A stretch of 64,000 nucleotides of DNA, taken from positions 5,456,001 to 5,520,000 of the forward strand of contig CBDCXQ010000001.1 in NCBI GenBank assembly GCA_965223835.1. Reading direction: 5' to 3'. This document shows positions 36,303 to 44,467 of the stretch, piece after piece; the stretch's first letter is position 1, and every line of letters begins with the position of its first letter. The notes beneath the pieces are model-generated. The model made no database searches. It was not told where the DNA came from and worked only from the letters and a program-made list of their open reading frames with translations. The DNA is from CAVYXZ01 sp965223835 (lineage in GTDB: Bacteria; Chloroflexota; Anaerolineae; Aggregatilineales; Phototrophicaceae). The position numbers and the translations under genes are program-made.

Positions 36303-37226
36303 TTAGAGATATTCCTCCAGGAAATCCAGCAAAACGGGCGTGAATTCTGCCGGGGCCTGCGCCATCAAACCAGCATGTTCCGCGCCAGGGATAATATGCA
36401 GGTGTTTGGGTTCACTGGCTGCTGCATATAAGCGCTCGGCATTGTGAACCGGCAGCAACGAATCGGCAGCACCATGCATAATCAGCAACGGACGTGGGCT
36501 GACCTGAGCGATAGCATCAATCGGGCGCAGATCATGAGCGGGGAAACGTCCCAGATTGCTGACAAACCACAGATGCAAGTGTGTCAGGGGGTAAGCTGGT
36601 AGATGGAAATCATCACGGATGGCATCCGCTACGTTGTCTTCGAGGCTGGTAAAGGTGCTTTCGACAACCACGACTTTCGCAGTGGGCAGGTCCGGGGTTG
36701 CCAGTAACACCGCCGCGCCGCCCATTGATTCACCAATGAGGCCGATGCGATCCGGGTTCACATCAGGGCGCTGTTGCAGGTAGGCAAATGCGGCCTGCAC
36801 ATCCTGCGCTTCGGTGTAACCAATTGTCGTTAGATCACCCGCACTGGCTCCATGGTTGCGCAGATCAAACAGTAGTGCGCCATAGCCCTGTTGATTAACC
36901 AGTAGCGCTTGTTCCAGCATGGTGATGCGATTGGCCGCCAGCCCATGCACCAGAATCACGCTGGCATCTTTCGCGCCCGGTGGCAAAAACCAGCCCGCCA
37001 GTTGGGTGCCATCACCACTGTTAAATTGCACCGTCTCCCAGTCAGTAATCCCAAAATCTGCCGGGGTTTGCGTATATGCTGACCGCACCGGTTGAACCAG
37101 CCCAACCGCCTGGGTATAGGTCAACCAGAGGACCACACCACTTACAACAATCGCCAGCAGCAAACTGCCAAATAGTATCAAATTAACCGCACGCCTCATG
37201 ATCGTTACCATTGGTGCATCTGTCAT
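36303..37226 (-). CDS. Membrane-anchored alpha/beta hydrolase
   Basis: Protein of 307 residues: one N-terminal membrane helix (NLILFGSLLLAIVVSGVVLWL), then a hydrolase with nucleophile Ser in GLIGESMGGAAVL, an Asp in MHGAADSLLPV and the final His in IPGAEHAG, the esterase/bacterial alpha-beta hydrolase-fold triad. The active site probably faces the outside. ATG 37226 follows GAGG by 6 nt; a longer frame to 37385 overlaps the promoter of the divergent gene and is rejected. Co-transcribed with ywbE. Confidence 0.87.
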   Translation of the reverse strand: MTDAPMVTIMRRAVNLILFGSLLLAIVVSGVVLWLTYTQAVGLVQPVRSAYTQTPADFGITDWETVQFNSGDGTQLAGWFLPPGAKDASVILVHGLAANRITMLEQALLVNQQGYGALLFDLRNHGASAGDLTTIGYTEAQDVQAAFAYLQQRPDVNPDRIGLIGESMGGAAVLLATPDLPTAKVVVVESTFTSLEDNVADAIRDDFHLPAYPLTHLHLWFVSNLGRFPAHDLRPIDAIAQVSPRPLLIMHGAADSLLPVHNAERLYAAASEPKHLHIIPGAEHAGLMAQAPAEFTPVLLDFLEEYL

Positions 37227-37362
37227 CGACAACCTCACTGAGTATAAGGGAAGAATGAGCCTGATTTCATGAGAAGTCCATGCATGGGTTGGTACGGAGT
37301 GATAGAGATACGCAAAATTTCGTGTATGATTAACCCGGTTGCCGCTCAGGAAAGGAACATCG

Positions 37363-39189
37363 TTGTCCGCAAAACAAGCCCGCATCGCGCAACTGGAACG
37401 CTATCGTCAACGCCTGGACCAGCGTCTCATTGATCTGCAAATACAGAGCGATCAGTTTGTGCGGCTGCGTGTCGCGATTGTCGTGATCGGCGCGGTCCTG
37501 GTCTTTCTGGCCTTCTCGCTGCTGAACGATGTCGCTGGTTATCTAAGTTTCATCGCCGACCTGGTCATCTTCAATGTTGCCGCTCACTATCACCGGCAGG
37601 TCAAACACAGCATCACGCGCCACCGCTACTGGTATCGGCTGAAAAGTACGCATTTAGCTCGCATTCAACTGGATTGGGCACGATTGCCCACCGACAAAGC
37701 AACCGCCTCCCCTGAACACCCCTTCGCTCATGATCTCGACATCGTTGGCGAACACTCGCTACAGCGCCTTTTAGACACGACGGTCTCCCAAAGCGGGAGT
37801 GAGCGGCTATTAAGCTGGTTACTGGCCCCCGAACCTGACCCGGTTCAAATCGAACGGCGGCAGCTACTGGTGCGGGAACTGCTGCGCCTGACCAATTTTA
37901 GGGACCGATTGACGTTGAATGGCTGGCTGGCTGCCAACGGCCCCGATGACCGCATCGCCAGCCAACAAATCCTGGCCTGGTTTCAGCGTCCCACCACCTC
38001 AGGACCCCGACGCGGTGATCTACTTTTGCTGGCGGTGCTGGCGCTTATCAACGCGGTCTTGTTCATCGGCAACGCGCTGGAAATGGTGCCCCGTGTGTGG
38101 CCGTTCACCTTTCTGATCTATGCCAGTTATTCCGTGATTCGTTTACGCCAGCTTGGTGATCTGTTCAACGAATCCCTGTCACTCAGCACAGCGTTACGGC
38201 ATCTGGGTGCGGTCTTCGGTTATCTGGAAACCTATGGCTACCATGCCAGCCCGCGACTCAAAGCGCTGTGCCAGCCGTTTATTACCCCCAGCGCAAGACC
38301 ATCCACTCAGTTGCGGCGCGTAGGTCGAGTTGTATTCGCGGCGGGCTTGCGCGGCAATCCCATCCTGTGGGTGCTGGTTAATGCAGCGGTGCCCTGGGAT
38401 ATGTTTTTTGGCTACCTGCTGGCCCGTTATCGTGCCGACCTGTCTACGCAGATGCCGGTGTGGTTGGATACCTGGTATGAACTGGAAGCGCTGAGTTCAT
38501 TGGCAACGTTTGCCTACCTGAACCCAGATTATCAATTCCCCGTGATACGAACCGAAGGTGGCTTGCAAGCAGATGCAGTGGGCCATCCATTACTGGATCA
38601 TACAGTGAAAGTGTGCAACGATTTCAGTCTGACCGACATCGGCAGTCTGGTTATCATCACCGGGTCGAACATGGCGGGGAAAAGCTCGTTCCTGCGGACG
38701 CTGGGGGTCAACCTGGTGCTGGCCTATGCGGGCAGTGTGGTCAACGCGGCTCACTTCGAAACAACTTTATTCCGCGTGTTCTCGACTATCCGTATCAACG
38801 ACTCGCTCACGGAGGGTTTCTCCTATTTTTACGCTGAAGTGCGCCGCCTGAAGACCTTGCTCAACGCCCTGCAAGCTGAGCATCCGTACCAATTATTTTT
38901 CCTGATTGACGAGATTTTTAAAGGAACCAACAATCGCGAACGGCTGATCGGCAGCCGCGCCTATATTCGCGCATTGGCCGGGGGGCATGGTCTGGGGGTG
39001 GTCTCCACGCACGATCTGGAACTGGTCCAACTGGCAGACGAGATTCCCCAGGTTCAGAATTATCATTTCCGCGAAGATGTGGTTGACGGGCGCATGATCT
39101 TCGATTACAAATTACGGGTTGGACCGTGCCCAACCACCAACGCCTTAAAGATCATGCAAATGGAGGGCCTGCCGATTGCCGATGTCTGA
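37363..39189 (+). CDS. Membrane-anchored MutS-like ATPase
   Basis: Protein of 608 residues from TTG 37363 (AAAGGA 6 nt before). Only the MutS core and ATPase parts are present: Walker A GSNMAGKSSFLRTLG, Walker B LFFLIDEIFKGTNNRER, and STHDLELVQLA. There is no mismatch-recognition domain I. Four hydrophobic segments (about 35-55, 58-75, 215-235, 240-260) flank the core, so it is probably membrane-bound, like MutS-related proteins of unknown role rather than mismatch repair MutS. Divergent from the hydrolase gene. Confidence 0.85.
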   Translation: MSAKQARIAQLERYRQRLDQRLIDLQIQSDQFVRLRVAIVVIGAVLVFLAFSLLNDVAGYLSFIADLVIFNVAAHYHRQVKHSITRHRYWYRLKSTHLARIQLDWARLPTDKATASPEHPFAHDLDIVGEHSLQRLLDTTVSQSGSERLLSWLLAPEPDPVQIERRQLLVRELLRLTNFRDRLTLNGWLAANGPDDRIASQQILAWFQRPTTSGPRRGDLLLLAVLALINAVLFIGNALEMVPRVWPFTFLIYASYSVIRLRQLGDLFNESLSLSTALRHLGAVFGYLETYGYHASPRLKALCQPFITPSARPSTQLRRVGRVVFAAGLRGNPILWVLVNAAVPWDMFFGYLLARYRADLSTQMPVWLDTWYELEALSSLATFAYLNPDYQFPVIRTEGGLQADAVGHPLLDHTVKVCNDFSLTDIGSLVIITGSNMAGKSSFLRTLGVNLVLAYAGSVVNAAHFETTLFRVFSTIRINDSLTEGFSYFYAEVRRLKTLLNALQAEHPYQLFFLIDEIFKGTNNRERLIGSRAYIRALAGGHGLGVVSTHDLELVQLADEIPQVQNYHFREDVVDGRMIFDYKLRVGPCPTTNALKIMQMEGLPIADV

Positions 39190-39202
39190 TTTGGCCTGAC
39201 AA

Positions 39203-39539
39203 ATGAAATTACCCAACCATAAACATGTTAAAATTTCGGAGACGAAGATCACCCGGTATTTGTTAGACCTGTCGCGGGAAAGCCATCTTCTTTATGGAAT
39301 TTGGGTTTACGCTAGAGAAATGGGAAATCTTGGCTGCTGCTTTGCAGTTACATGTTGTCGAGTGTGAAATCAAGAAAACAGAAGATACGCCATTTGGGAA
39401 ACGGTTTGTTCTTGAAGGTATCCTGCAAACGCCAGACGATCGCAAACCACAAGTGCGCACAGTATGGTTTATTGATACAGGGCAGGAAATCCCAAGATTT
39501 GTTACCGCCTACCCTTTAAAGGAGGGCGATGATGATTGA
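39203..39539 (+). pseudogene. DUF6883 gene with a one-base frameshift
   Basis: The first part in one frame reads MKLPNHKHVKISETKITRYL-LDLSR (39203 to about 39275), a normal DUF6883 N-terminus. The family then continues in another frame as GKAIFFMEFGFTLEKWEIL ... VRTVWFIDTGQEIPRFVTAY to 39539. The first frame stops at 39367; the second is closed upstream by TAG at 39264, so the switch lies between 39267 and about 39278 near CGCGGG. A real lesion, a sequencing error or translation from ATG 39294 (81 residues) are all possible. DUF6883 genes commonly sit before DUF4926 genes, as here. Confidence 0.7.
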
Positions 39540-39759
39540 AGAACTTGAGATCGTTGTCTTAACGTCTGATCTCCCCGAAGACCACCTGAAAGCTGGTGAT
39601 GTGGGTACGGTGGTGCTGGTGCATGGTGCCGGCCAGGGTTATGAAGTCGAGTTCAGTTCCTTTACGGGTGAGACACTGGCCGTCGTTTCGGTTTTGCCCG
39701 AACAAATTCGCCGGGTTGATCGCCGTGAAATTGCCCATGTGCGCTTGATTGAGGCCTGA
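39532..39759 (+). CDS. DUF4926-family protein
   Basis: Protein of 75 residues with the DUF4926 beta-barrel pattern: EIVVLTSDLPEDHLKAGDVG, then TVVLVHGAGQGYEVEF and EQIRRV. AAAGGAGG at 39518-39525 favours ATG 39532 (6 nt) over ATG 39529 (3 nt). It overlaps the end of the DUF6883 frame and is followed 2 nt after its stop by the CBS-HEPN gene. Pairing of DUF4926 with DUF6883 suggests a partner or immunity role, which is inference. Confidence 0.85.
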   Translation: MIEELEIVVLTSDLPEDHLKAGDVGTVVLVHGAGQGYEVEFSSFTGETLAVVSVLPEQIRRVDRREIAHVRLIEA

Positions 39760-39761
39760 CA

Positions 39762-40544
39762 TTGGTCTACGGGATGAGCCGGGAGATTGGCTACAATGTC
39801 ATTGCCATTGCCACGCCGATCAGTGAATTAACCTGCTGGGAAGCGGGTCAACCCCGCGCCGAGATTATCGACCATGCGGCGATCCATAATCTCACGTATA
39901 TTCCGGCCCGCACCGGCGATCGCATCACCGGGATGATTACCCGCAAGGCGCTGGAGGCTGGCGATTCGCCGACGAGCCTGACCGCTGATTGGCTGGTTAC
40001 AACTGATACCCCGATTCTGGAAATCATTCAATTGTTCGCGCACCAGCCAGAGCACGTGTTTCTCGTGCTCCAATCCAGCCGAATTGTCGGGTTGGTCGCA
40101 CCAGCGGACTTGAACAAAATTCCAGCGCGGGCCAGCGTCTATTTGTTGGTGGCGCATTTCGAAGCGGAACTCGCACGCCTGATTCGCCAGGTTATTCCCA
40201 ACGATGACGATTATCGTCCGTTTTTCTCAGCAGAACGCTGGGCACGCCTACAAACCGAAAAAGCCAATGCCGCATCCCAGGACATTAACCTGGACCTGCT
40301 GCACCATATGTATATCTCTGATCTGGTGTTGATCGCCCGCAAGCATGATGGCATCCGCGACATGCTGGGCTTTCGTAACTCAACCCAGGCCCGCAAAGCA
40401 TTGCGCTTCAAACGGCTGCGCGATGCCGTCAGTCACCCGACGAGTCCCCTACTAACCGCCCGCAGCGAACTGGGCAAGCTGAATGACAACTGTCATCAGT
40501 TGATTACGCTAAACCAGCGGCTGGCAACGCTGCTCAATGGTTAA
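39762..40544 (+). CDS. CBS-pair protein with C-terminal HEPN-like RNase domain
   Basis: Protein of 260 residues from TTG 39762 (GAGG 7 nt before) or 256 from ATG 39774. Residues 15-140 look like a CBS pair (YIPARTGDRITGMITRKALE and VFLVLQSSRIVGLVAPADL), a usual nucleotide-binding sensor. Residues about 140-260 are helical and hold R-D-A-V-S-H (Arg220 to His225), the R-x4-H signature of HEPN ribonucleases. A nucleotide-gated RNase is plausible. The gene is tightly coupled to the DUF4926 gene. Family assignments are by motif only. Confidence 0.65.
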   Translation: MVYGMSREIGYNVIAIATPISELTCWEAGQPRAEIIDHAAIHNLTYIPARTGDRITGMITRKALEAGDSPTSLTADWLVTTDTPILEIIQLFAHQPEHVFLVLQSSRIVGLVAPADLNKIPARASVYLLVAHFEAELARLIRQVIPNDDDYRPFFSAERWARLQTEKANAASQDINLDLLHHMYISDLVLIARKHDGIRDMLGFRNSTQARKALRFKRLRDAVSHPTSPLLTARSELGKLNDNCHQLITLNQRLATLLNG

Positions 40545-40586
40545 GCAGGTTTCATGATCGGCAATGGCAGGACCATGAACCCTACT

Positions 40587-40844
40587 TCACTGTGCGGCAA
40601 ACTGGCCCATCTCTTGTACATCAACCAGTACACCATCCAGTTCACCCGGAATGGCAGCGTCGGCAGACAGTTCACTGGCAGGCACTTTTTGGTCAACCAT
40701 CACGACTACCGCAATCTCACCAGTGTACTGCCCATCCTTTTTTGCCAGGCCCACCGCAACGCCTTGAACATGCGGCTTTGCCATGAGTTCACTCTCATAT
40801 TTCGCCTGGACAGCCTTCGCGCGTTCGGTCATATCTTCTGACAT
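40587..40844 (-). CDS. Stand-alone homologue of the protease N-terminal domain
   Basis: Protein of 85 residues: QGVAVGLAKKDGQYTGEIA then VVVMVDQKVPASELSAD and IPGELDGVLVDV. The same succession (VIGVAVGNKGDKTVAEGEKA, VVVLVEQKKPLAALSAQD, IPSTIDGVRTDV) forms the first 80 residues of the trypsin-like protease encoded 320 bp upstream on the same strand. It therefore looks like that N-terminal module on its own. AGAGG precedes ATG 40844. A propeptide-like inhibitor or chaperone function is inference. Confidence 0.75.
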   Translation of the reverse strand: MSEDMTERAKAVQAKYESELMAKPHVQGVAVGLAKKDGQYTGEIAVVVMVDQKVPASELSADAAIPGELDGVLVDVQEMGQFAAQ

Positions 40845-41162
40845 GCTTGCACCTCTTCTGCTTTGATGGCGCTCATTCAAACGACGATTATCATAAACGC
40901 TTCACCATGACTATGAGTCAACTGCCAATTAGACAAGATCTCACCTGCTACCAAGTGAGATTGGACAATGGGTTTATGTAGATCAACAAGAATACGGAAA
41001 TTAGGATTGAGACAGGCTGCCAGAAAAACCTCACCCCCAACCCCTATCCAATTTGGAGAGGGGAGGATTTACCGCAGGTAAGGAGGGGTGAGGTCAATCA
41101 TTTTTCCGAATTATATTCTAAAAGATCACAGGCCCACCGTTTTTCTGTTCTGGGTGCCAAAA
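40845..41162. other. Intergenic region between the small module gene and the protease
   Basis: 318 bases without a gene. It includes the inverted repeat at 41028-41094; the rest shows no promoter or ORF that can be supported. Confidence 0.45.
41028..41094. repeat. Inverted-repeat element ACCTCACCCC...GGGGTGAGGT
   Basis: 10-bp perfect ends ACCTCACCCC (41028-41037) and GGGGTGAGGT (41085-41094) around a purine/pyrimidine-skewed 47-bp core. No direct repeat flanks it. Looks like a dispersed REP- or MITE-type intergenic element. Confidence 0.6.
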
Positions 41163-42251
41163 TCAAATATTAATTGACATCGCATCCAATACTGCCTGAA
41201 TTGGGTTGAAAATGGTCGCCTGGGGTGAACCGGCAAACAACAACCCCACCGCCTTGTTCTCCGTGCCATCGACTATTAGCGACCCCGAATCACCACCCTG
41301 ACTCATAGGCGTGGTAATCACCTGACCGGTAAAACGTGCGGTCTTGCTGCCATAAGCCACGTTGACAGTAGCGTTCAACAAGGTGACAGTCCCGGTGGTG
41401 AAGTCCGTCGTGCGACCACTTTTGCGGACCTGTTGACCCAGTGAAGCCGCTTTGGTCCCGCTGACCGCCCCAATGCCCCGAATTTCACCCGTAAACATGT
41501 CGGGATCAACTGGTTTGCCGAGGGCTGCATCCACCAGATTCGAAACGGCCTGCGTCGTGACCGTTGGGGCGGCTGTCGTGGGGGTAGGACTCACCGCCTG
41601 CCCGGAGACAGTGGTCAAGCGCTGCTGTGAGCCAGTGGCCTCGCTAATCAGGTTAATGATATTGGTGAGAATCATCAAACAGCCACCTGCATCTTCACCG
41701 GGGTCGGGTGTTGGTGGCAAGGGGCCGGGGTCAGGTTCACCAATAAAACGGATGCGCTCAAAGCGATGTAGCGTCGCAACCCGATCACCCGGATTCTGAC
41801 CGCCGTCGGTCGGGCCAGGTTGTAAAATATTATCTCCAATCGCCGCATCATTGCTGTTTGCCAGCACATGATTATTTGAAAGAATTAATTTTTCGCCGGT
41901 GGTGCTATCGGTAACAATCGTCCCCAATGTCCCGGCAGTAATTTTAAAATGGCCGATGCTCACCCCGCTGGGAATCGTGGGCCGAAAACGATCACGCGGC
42001 GTTTCATAAGCGCGTAGATACCCGACTTCATAGACATCGGTGCGCACGCCATCAATTGTGCTGGGAATAACATCCTGGGCGGAGAGCGCAGCCAGCGGCT
42101 TCTTCTGTTCCACCAGCACGACGACGGCTTTTTCACCTTCGGCGACGGTCTTATCTCCTTTGTTGCCAACTGCAACGCCGATTACATTGGACCGGGCTAG
42201 AAAATCATCCTGGACCTGTGCCTGTGCCTGAAATACCTGATCGGTGGACAT
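41163..42251 (-). CDS. Trypsin-like serine protease with N-terminal module (Nal1-like)
   Basis: Protein of 362 residues without a signal peptide. The N-terminal 80 residues are the module shared with the 85-residue neighbour. The protease core follows: His128 in SNNHVLANS, an Asp in between, and the nucleophile in GGDSGSLIVDG near 320; a Pro/Thr-rich loop (about 180-235) interrupts it. GEIRGIGAVSGTKAASLGQQVRKSGRTT is typical of cytoplasmic-type NAL1-like trypsin-fold proteins. Substrate unknown. Divergent from the lipoprotein gene. Confidence 0.85.
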   Translation of the reverse strand: MSTDQVFQAQAQVQDDFLARSNVIGVAVGNKGDKTVAEGEKAVVVLVEQKKPLAALSAQDVIPSTIDGVRTDVYEVGYLRAYETPRDRFRPTIPSGVSIGHFKITAGTLGTIVTDSTTGEKLILSNNHVLANSNDAAIGDNILQPGPTDGGQNPGDRVATLHRFERIRFIGEPDPGPLPPTPDPGEDAGGCLMILTNIINLISEATGSQQRLTTVSGQAVSPTPTTAAPTVTTQAVSNLVDAALGKPVDPDMFTGEIRGIGAVSGTKAASLGQQVRKSGRTTDFTTGTVTLLNATVNVAYGSKTARFTGQVITTPMSQGGDSGSLIVDGTENKAVGLLFAGSPQATIFNPIQAVLDAMSINI

Positions 42252-42583
42252 GGCTTTCCCTCTCTCACTTGAATTGTGAATTGTGTAAATTCATTGTAGC
42301 ACGAACCGACGTTCCCCGCTGAATTTTAGGTCATCTGGCACAAGATAATAGTCTGATGAATAGGTAACCAGCATACATTTCAGTTTCGGGGTTGTGTGGT
42401 AGAGTTTTACTAAATAAGTGGTCAGAAGTTCTTAGTCTACAGTCCATAGCCAAAAGACAGAAAACCTTGCCCATCAAACGGAACCCGCTGCTTGCATGGT
42501 CCCGGCTATGGACCAGGGACTAACGGCCCGTGACTTAGTTAACACCCGACATACCCGACGCTTCACCCTAGAGGAGCATTTCC
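42252..42583. other. Divergent intergenic region with inverted repeat
   Basis: 332 bases with no gene. It must carry promoters for the protease (minus) and the lipoprotein (plus); none stands out. The repeat at 42433-42522 fills the centre. Confidence 0.45.
42433..42522. repeat. Inverted repeat TAGTC-N4-GTCCATAGCC / GGCTATGGAC-N4-GACTA
   Basis: 10-bp perfect GTCCATAGCC (42442-42451) and GGCTATGGAC (42504-42513), extended after a 4-nt mismatch by TAGTC (42433-42437) and GACTA (42518-42522). Total 90 bp. No flanking duplication seen. Probably a dispersed intergenic repeat. Confidence 0.6.
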
Positions 42584-43408
42584 GTGAGACGAGTCATTCA
42601 ATATAGCATTTTCTCGCTGCTGGCAATCATGATAGCGGCTTGCAGCAGCGGCCCGCTGCGTTCATTTTCGGCTGGCGATGAACTGGCGACGTTTTCCTTT
42701 GCGGAGGCACAAACTTTCGAGGAAGGTGCCTATGAAGACGCGACGCTGCGCGTCATCAATGGCGTGTACCGCATCGTCGTGAACCAGGGCGACGGCGAAA
42801 TCTGGTGGGGCCAATGGGGCGACAAACTGGGCGATGTCGTCATTGATGTCGAAATTGAGCAGGTGAGTGAACGCAACGAAAACGCTTATGGCGTCGCCTG
42901 TCGCCTGCGGGGTGAGGTGGGCCAACCCGTCGAGATAGACCCGGAACTGGCCGCGGTTGCCAGTGGCGAAACGGGTGAGGACACTGCCGAAGCCACTGAA
43001 GAAGCGACCAGCGAAGCCGATGCTGAATCTACAGAAGTTGTCTCCGAATCAGGCGAAGATGCCGACACCGAAGCTGAACTGGAAAACCTGCCCAACGGCG
43101 ATGGCTATATGTTCCTGATTCGCGGTGACGGCAATTATGCCATTATGCGCGCACGGGGGCGCAACCTGACGCCGCTGGTGAATTGGACGCAATCTGACTT
43201 GATTAATCAGGGGCCGGGTCGTAATGAATTACGCGCGGTCTGCATGGGTGATTATTTTGCGCTGTACATCAATGGCGAGTTCGCGGGCGATGCCACCGAT
43301 AGCACCTATGAATCGGGGCAGGTGGGCCTCGCCGCCAGCGCCTACAACCGTCTGGGCGTTCAGATCGAGTTTGATAACCTCGTCGTCCATGAGGCTACCA
43401 CGAGTTAG
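42584..43408 (+). CDS. Lipoprotein with LamG/DUF1080-like domain and acidic insert
   Basis: Protein of 274 residues from GTG 42584, with GAGGAG 7 nt before. Lipobox M-I-A-A-C (Cys20) follows a signal peptide, so it is lipid-anchored outside the membrane. The rest is a jelly-roll (ENAYGVACRLRG, GYMFLIRGDGNYAIMRARG, YFALYINGEFAGDA, GQVGLAAS, IEFDNLVVHEA) of concanavalin/DUF1080 type that binds glycans in relatives. Residues about 115-165 are an insertion of Glu/Ala/Thr repeats between two strands. Confidence 0.85.
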   Translation: MRRVIQYSIFSLLAIMIAACSSGPLRSFSAGDELATFSFAEAQTFEEGAYEDATLRVINGVYRIVVNQGDGEIWWGQWGDKLGDVVIDVEIEQVSERNENAYGVACRLRGEVGQPVEIDPELAAVASGETGEDTAEATEEATSEADAESTEVVSESGEDADTEAELENLPNGDGYMFLIRGDGNYAIMRARGRNLTPLVNWTQSDLINQGPGRNELRAVCMGDYFALYINGEFAGDATDSTYESGQVGLAASAYNRLGVQIEFDNLVVHEATTS

Positions 43409-43460
43409 CCAGATTCAGTAATTCACGAAATAGTCTAACAAAACCTGGTTTCAAAATAAT

Positions 43461-43544
43461 ACCCCCATCCAGCCTCCCCCAATGCGTCTGCGAAGCGTAC
43501 CTGTGGTATGGGGGAGGTGGCTGTCGCAGGCAGACGGAGGGGGT
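43461..43544. repeat. Nested inverted-repeat element ACCCCC...GGGGGT
   Basis: Outer ends ACCCCC (43461-43466) and GGGGGT (43539-43544); inside CCTCCCCCA (43473-43481) pairs with TGGGGGAGG (43508-43516). Same style as the element at 41028. Located downstream of the lipoprotein gene, where it may also fold as a strong hairpin. Confidence 0.55.
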
Positions 43545-43655
43545 CAAACAATCAATCGGCTGTGTAATCCGTGATCGACTGAGACTGCTTAAAATTGTAA
43601 GGGCGAGGCAACAGCTTGCCCATTGCAAAACAGGATGGCGTGGTATGCGCTGTTT

Positions 43656-44357
43656 CTATTTGGCCTGCTTGTCGACCTTGACCAGCCAGCGCTGAAGCGG
43701 CGCCATCTTTTCGAAATGGGCGAAACACTTGTCCACCAACTGCGGCGAGGTCAGATCATCAACCGTAATTTGTGGCGAGTAGGTATATAATCCGGCGTAA
43801 CGCAACCAATCCGCCCGTTCATGATCGGCAGGTAATCCACGTGGCACGCGCTTGTAGTGTTCACCACCAATCGTGTAATCTCCGGCCTGTTTCACTTGCT
43901 CAACTGCAACGACCAGTTCTGTCCCCAGGTCTTCATCCAGCACTGCGTCCCGATAGGCAGTGAGCATCGGCTTTGGGAACCCATGCATCCCGACCATCAG
44001 CCCAGCGCCGTCAACATCATAGCGCAGGCCAAAACCGGGCTTCTCCGTTTTCTTACCTTCACCTTCCCAGAACATCAGCGTGATATTGGTTTTGTAGGGC
44101 GTTTTGTCTTTGCTAAAACGTGTATCCCGGTAGATGCGCATCAGTGAGCCACCGCCATTGGTGCGGGTATCATACTGAATACCTTCGGAAATAGTTTTGA
44201 GGCGCTCGCCCAGCTCAACAATGAACGATAGGGTTGGCGCTTGCAATTCATCCTGATAGACGTGTTTGTTGGCTTCGAACCATTCGCGATTGTTGTTTTC
44301 AGCGAGTTCTTCCAGAAAGCGTAGCCCGGCTGGTGGAATGCCAGTAAATTCAGTCAT
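43656..44357 (-). CDS. DUF2461-family protein
   Basis: Protein of 233 residues matching DUF2461 over its length: LRFLEELAENNNREWFEANK at the start, then RDTRFSKDKTPYKTNI, GFGLRYDVDGAGLMVGMHGF and a C-terminal basic helix. Function of the family is unknown. Runs divergently from the HxlR-SCP2 regulator gene, 110 bp apart, which may control it. Confidence 0.9.
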   Translation of the reverse strand: MTEFTGIPPAGLRFLEELAENNNREWFEANKHVYQDELQAPTLSFIVELGERLKTISEGIQYDTRTNGGGSLMRIYRDTRFSKDKTPYKTNITLMFWEGEGKKTEKPGFGLRYDVDGAGLMVGMHGFPKPMLTAYRDAVLDEDLGTELVVAVEQVKQAGDYTIGGEHYKRVPRGLPADHERADWLRYAGLYTYSPQITVDDLTSPQLVDKCFAHFEKMAPLQRWLVKVDKQAK

Positions 44358-44432
44358 AATTCACTCCTCAGTCGACGGAACAAATGTTCATATATATTTT
44401 TAAAGTATTTTATGCCATTCGTCAAGTGAATC

Positions 44433-44460
44433 TTGTTCAGGCGGACAATTGTGCTATACT
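44433..44460 (+). promoter_or_regulatory. Promoter of the HxlR-SCP2 gene, probably leaderless
   Basis: TTGTTC (44433-44438), 16-nt spacer, TATACT (44455-44460). The ATG at 44468 is 7 nt after the -10 box, about where transcription would begin, and no Shine-Dalgarno exists. Confidence 0.6.
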
Positions 44461-44467
44461 TTAGCCT

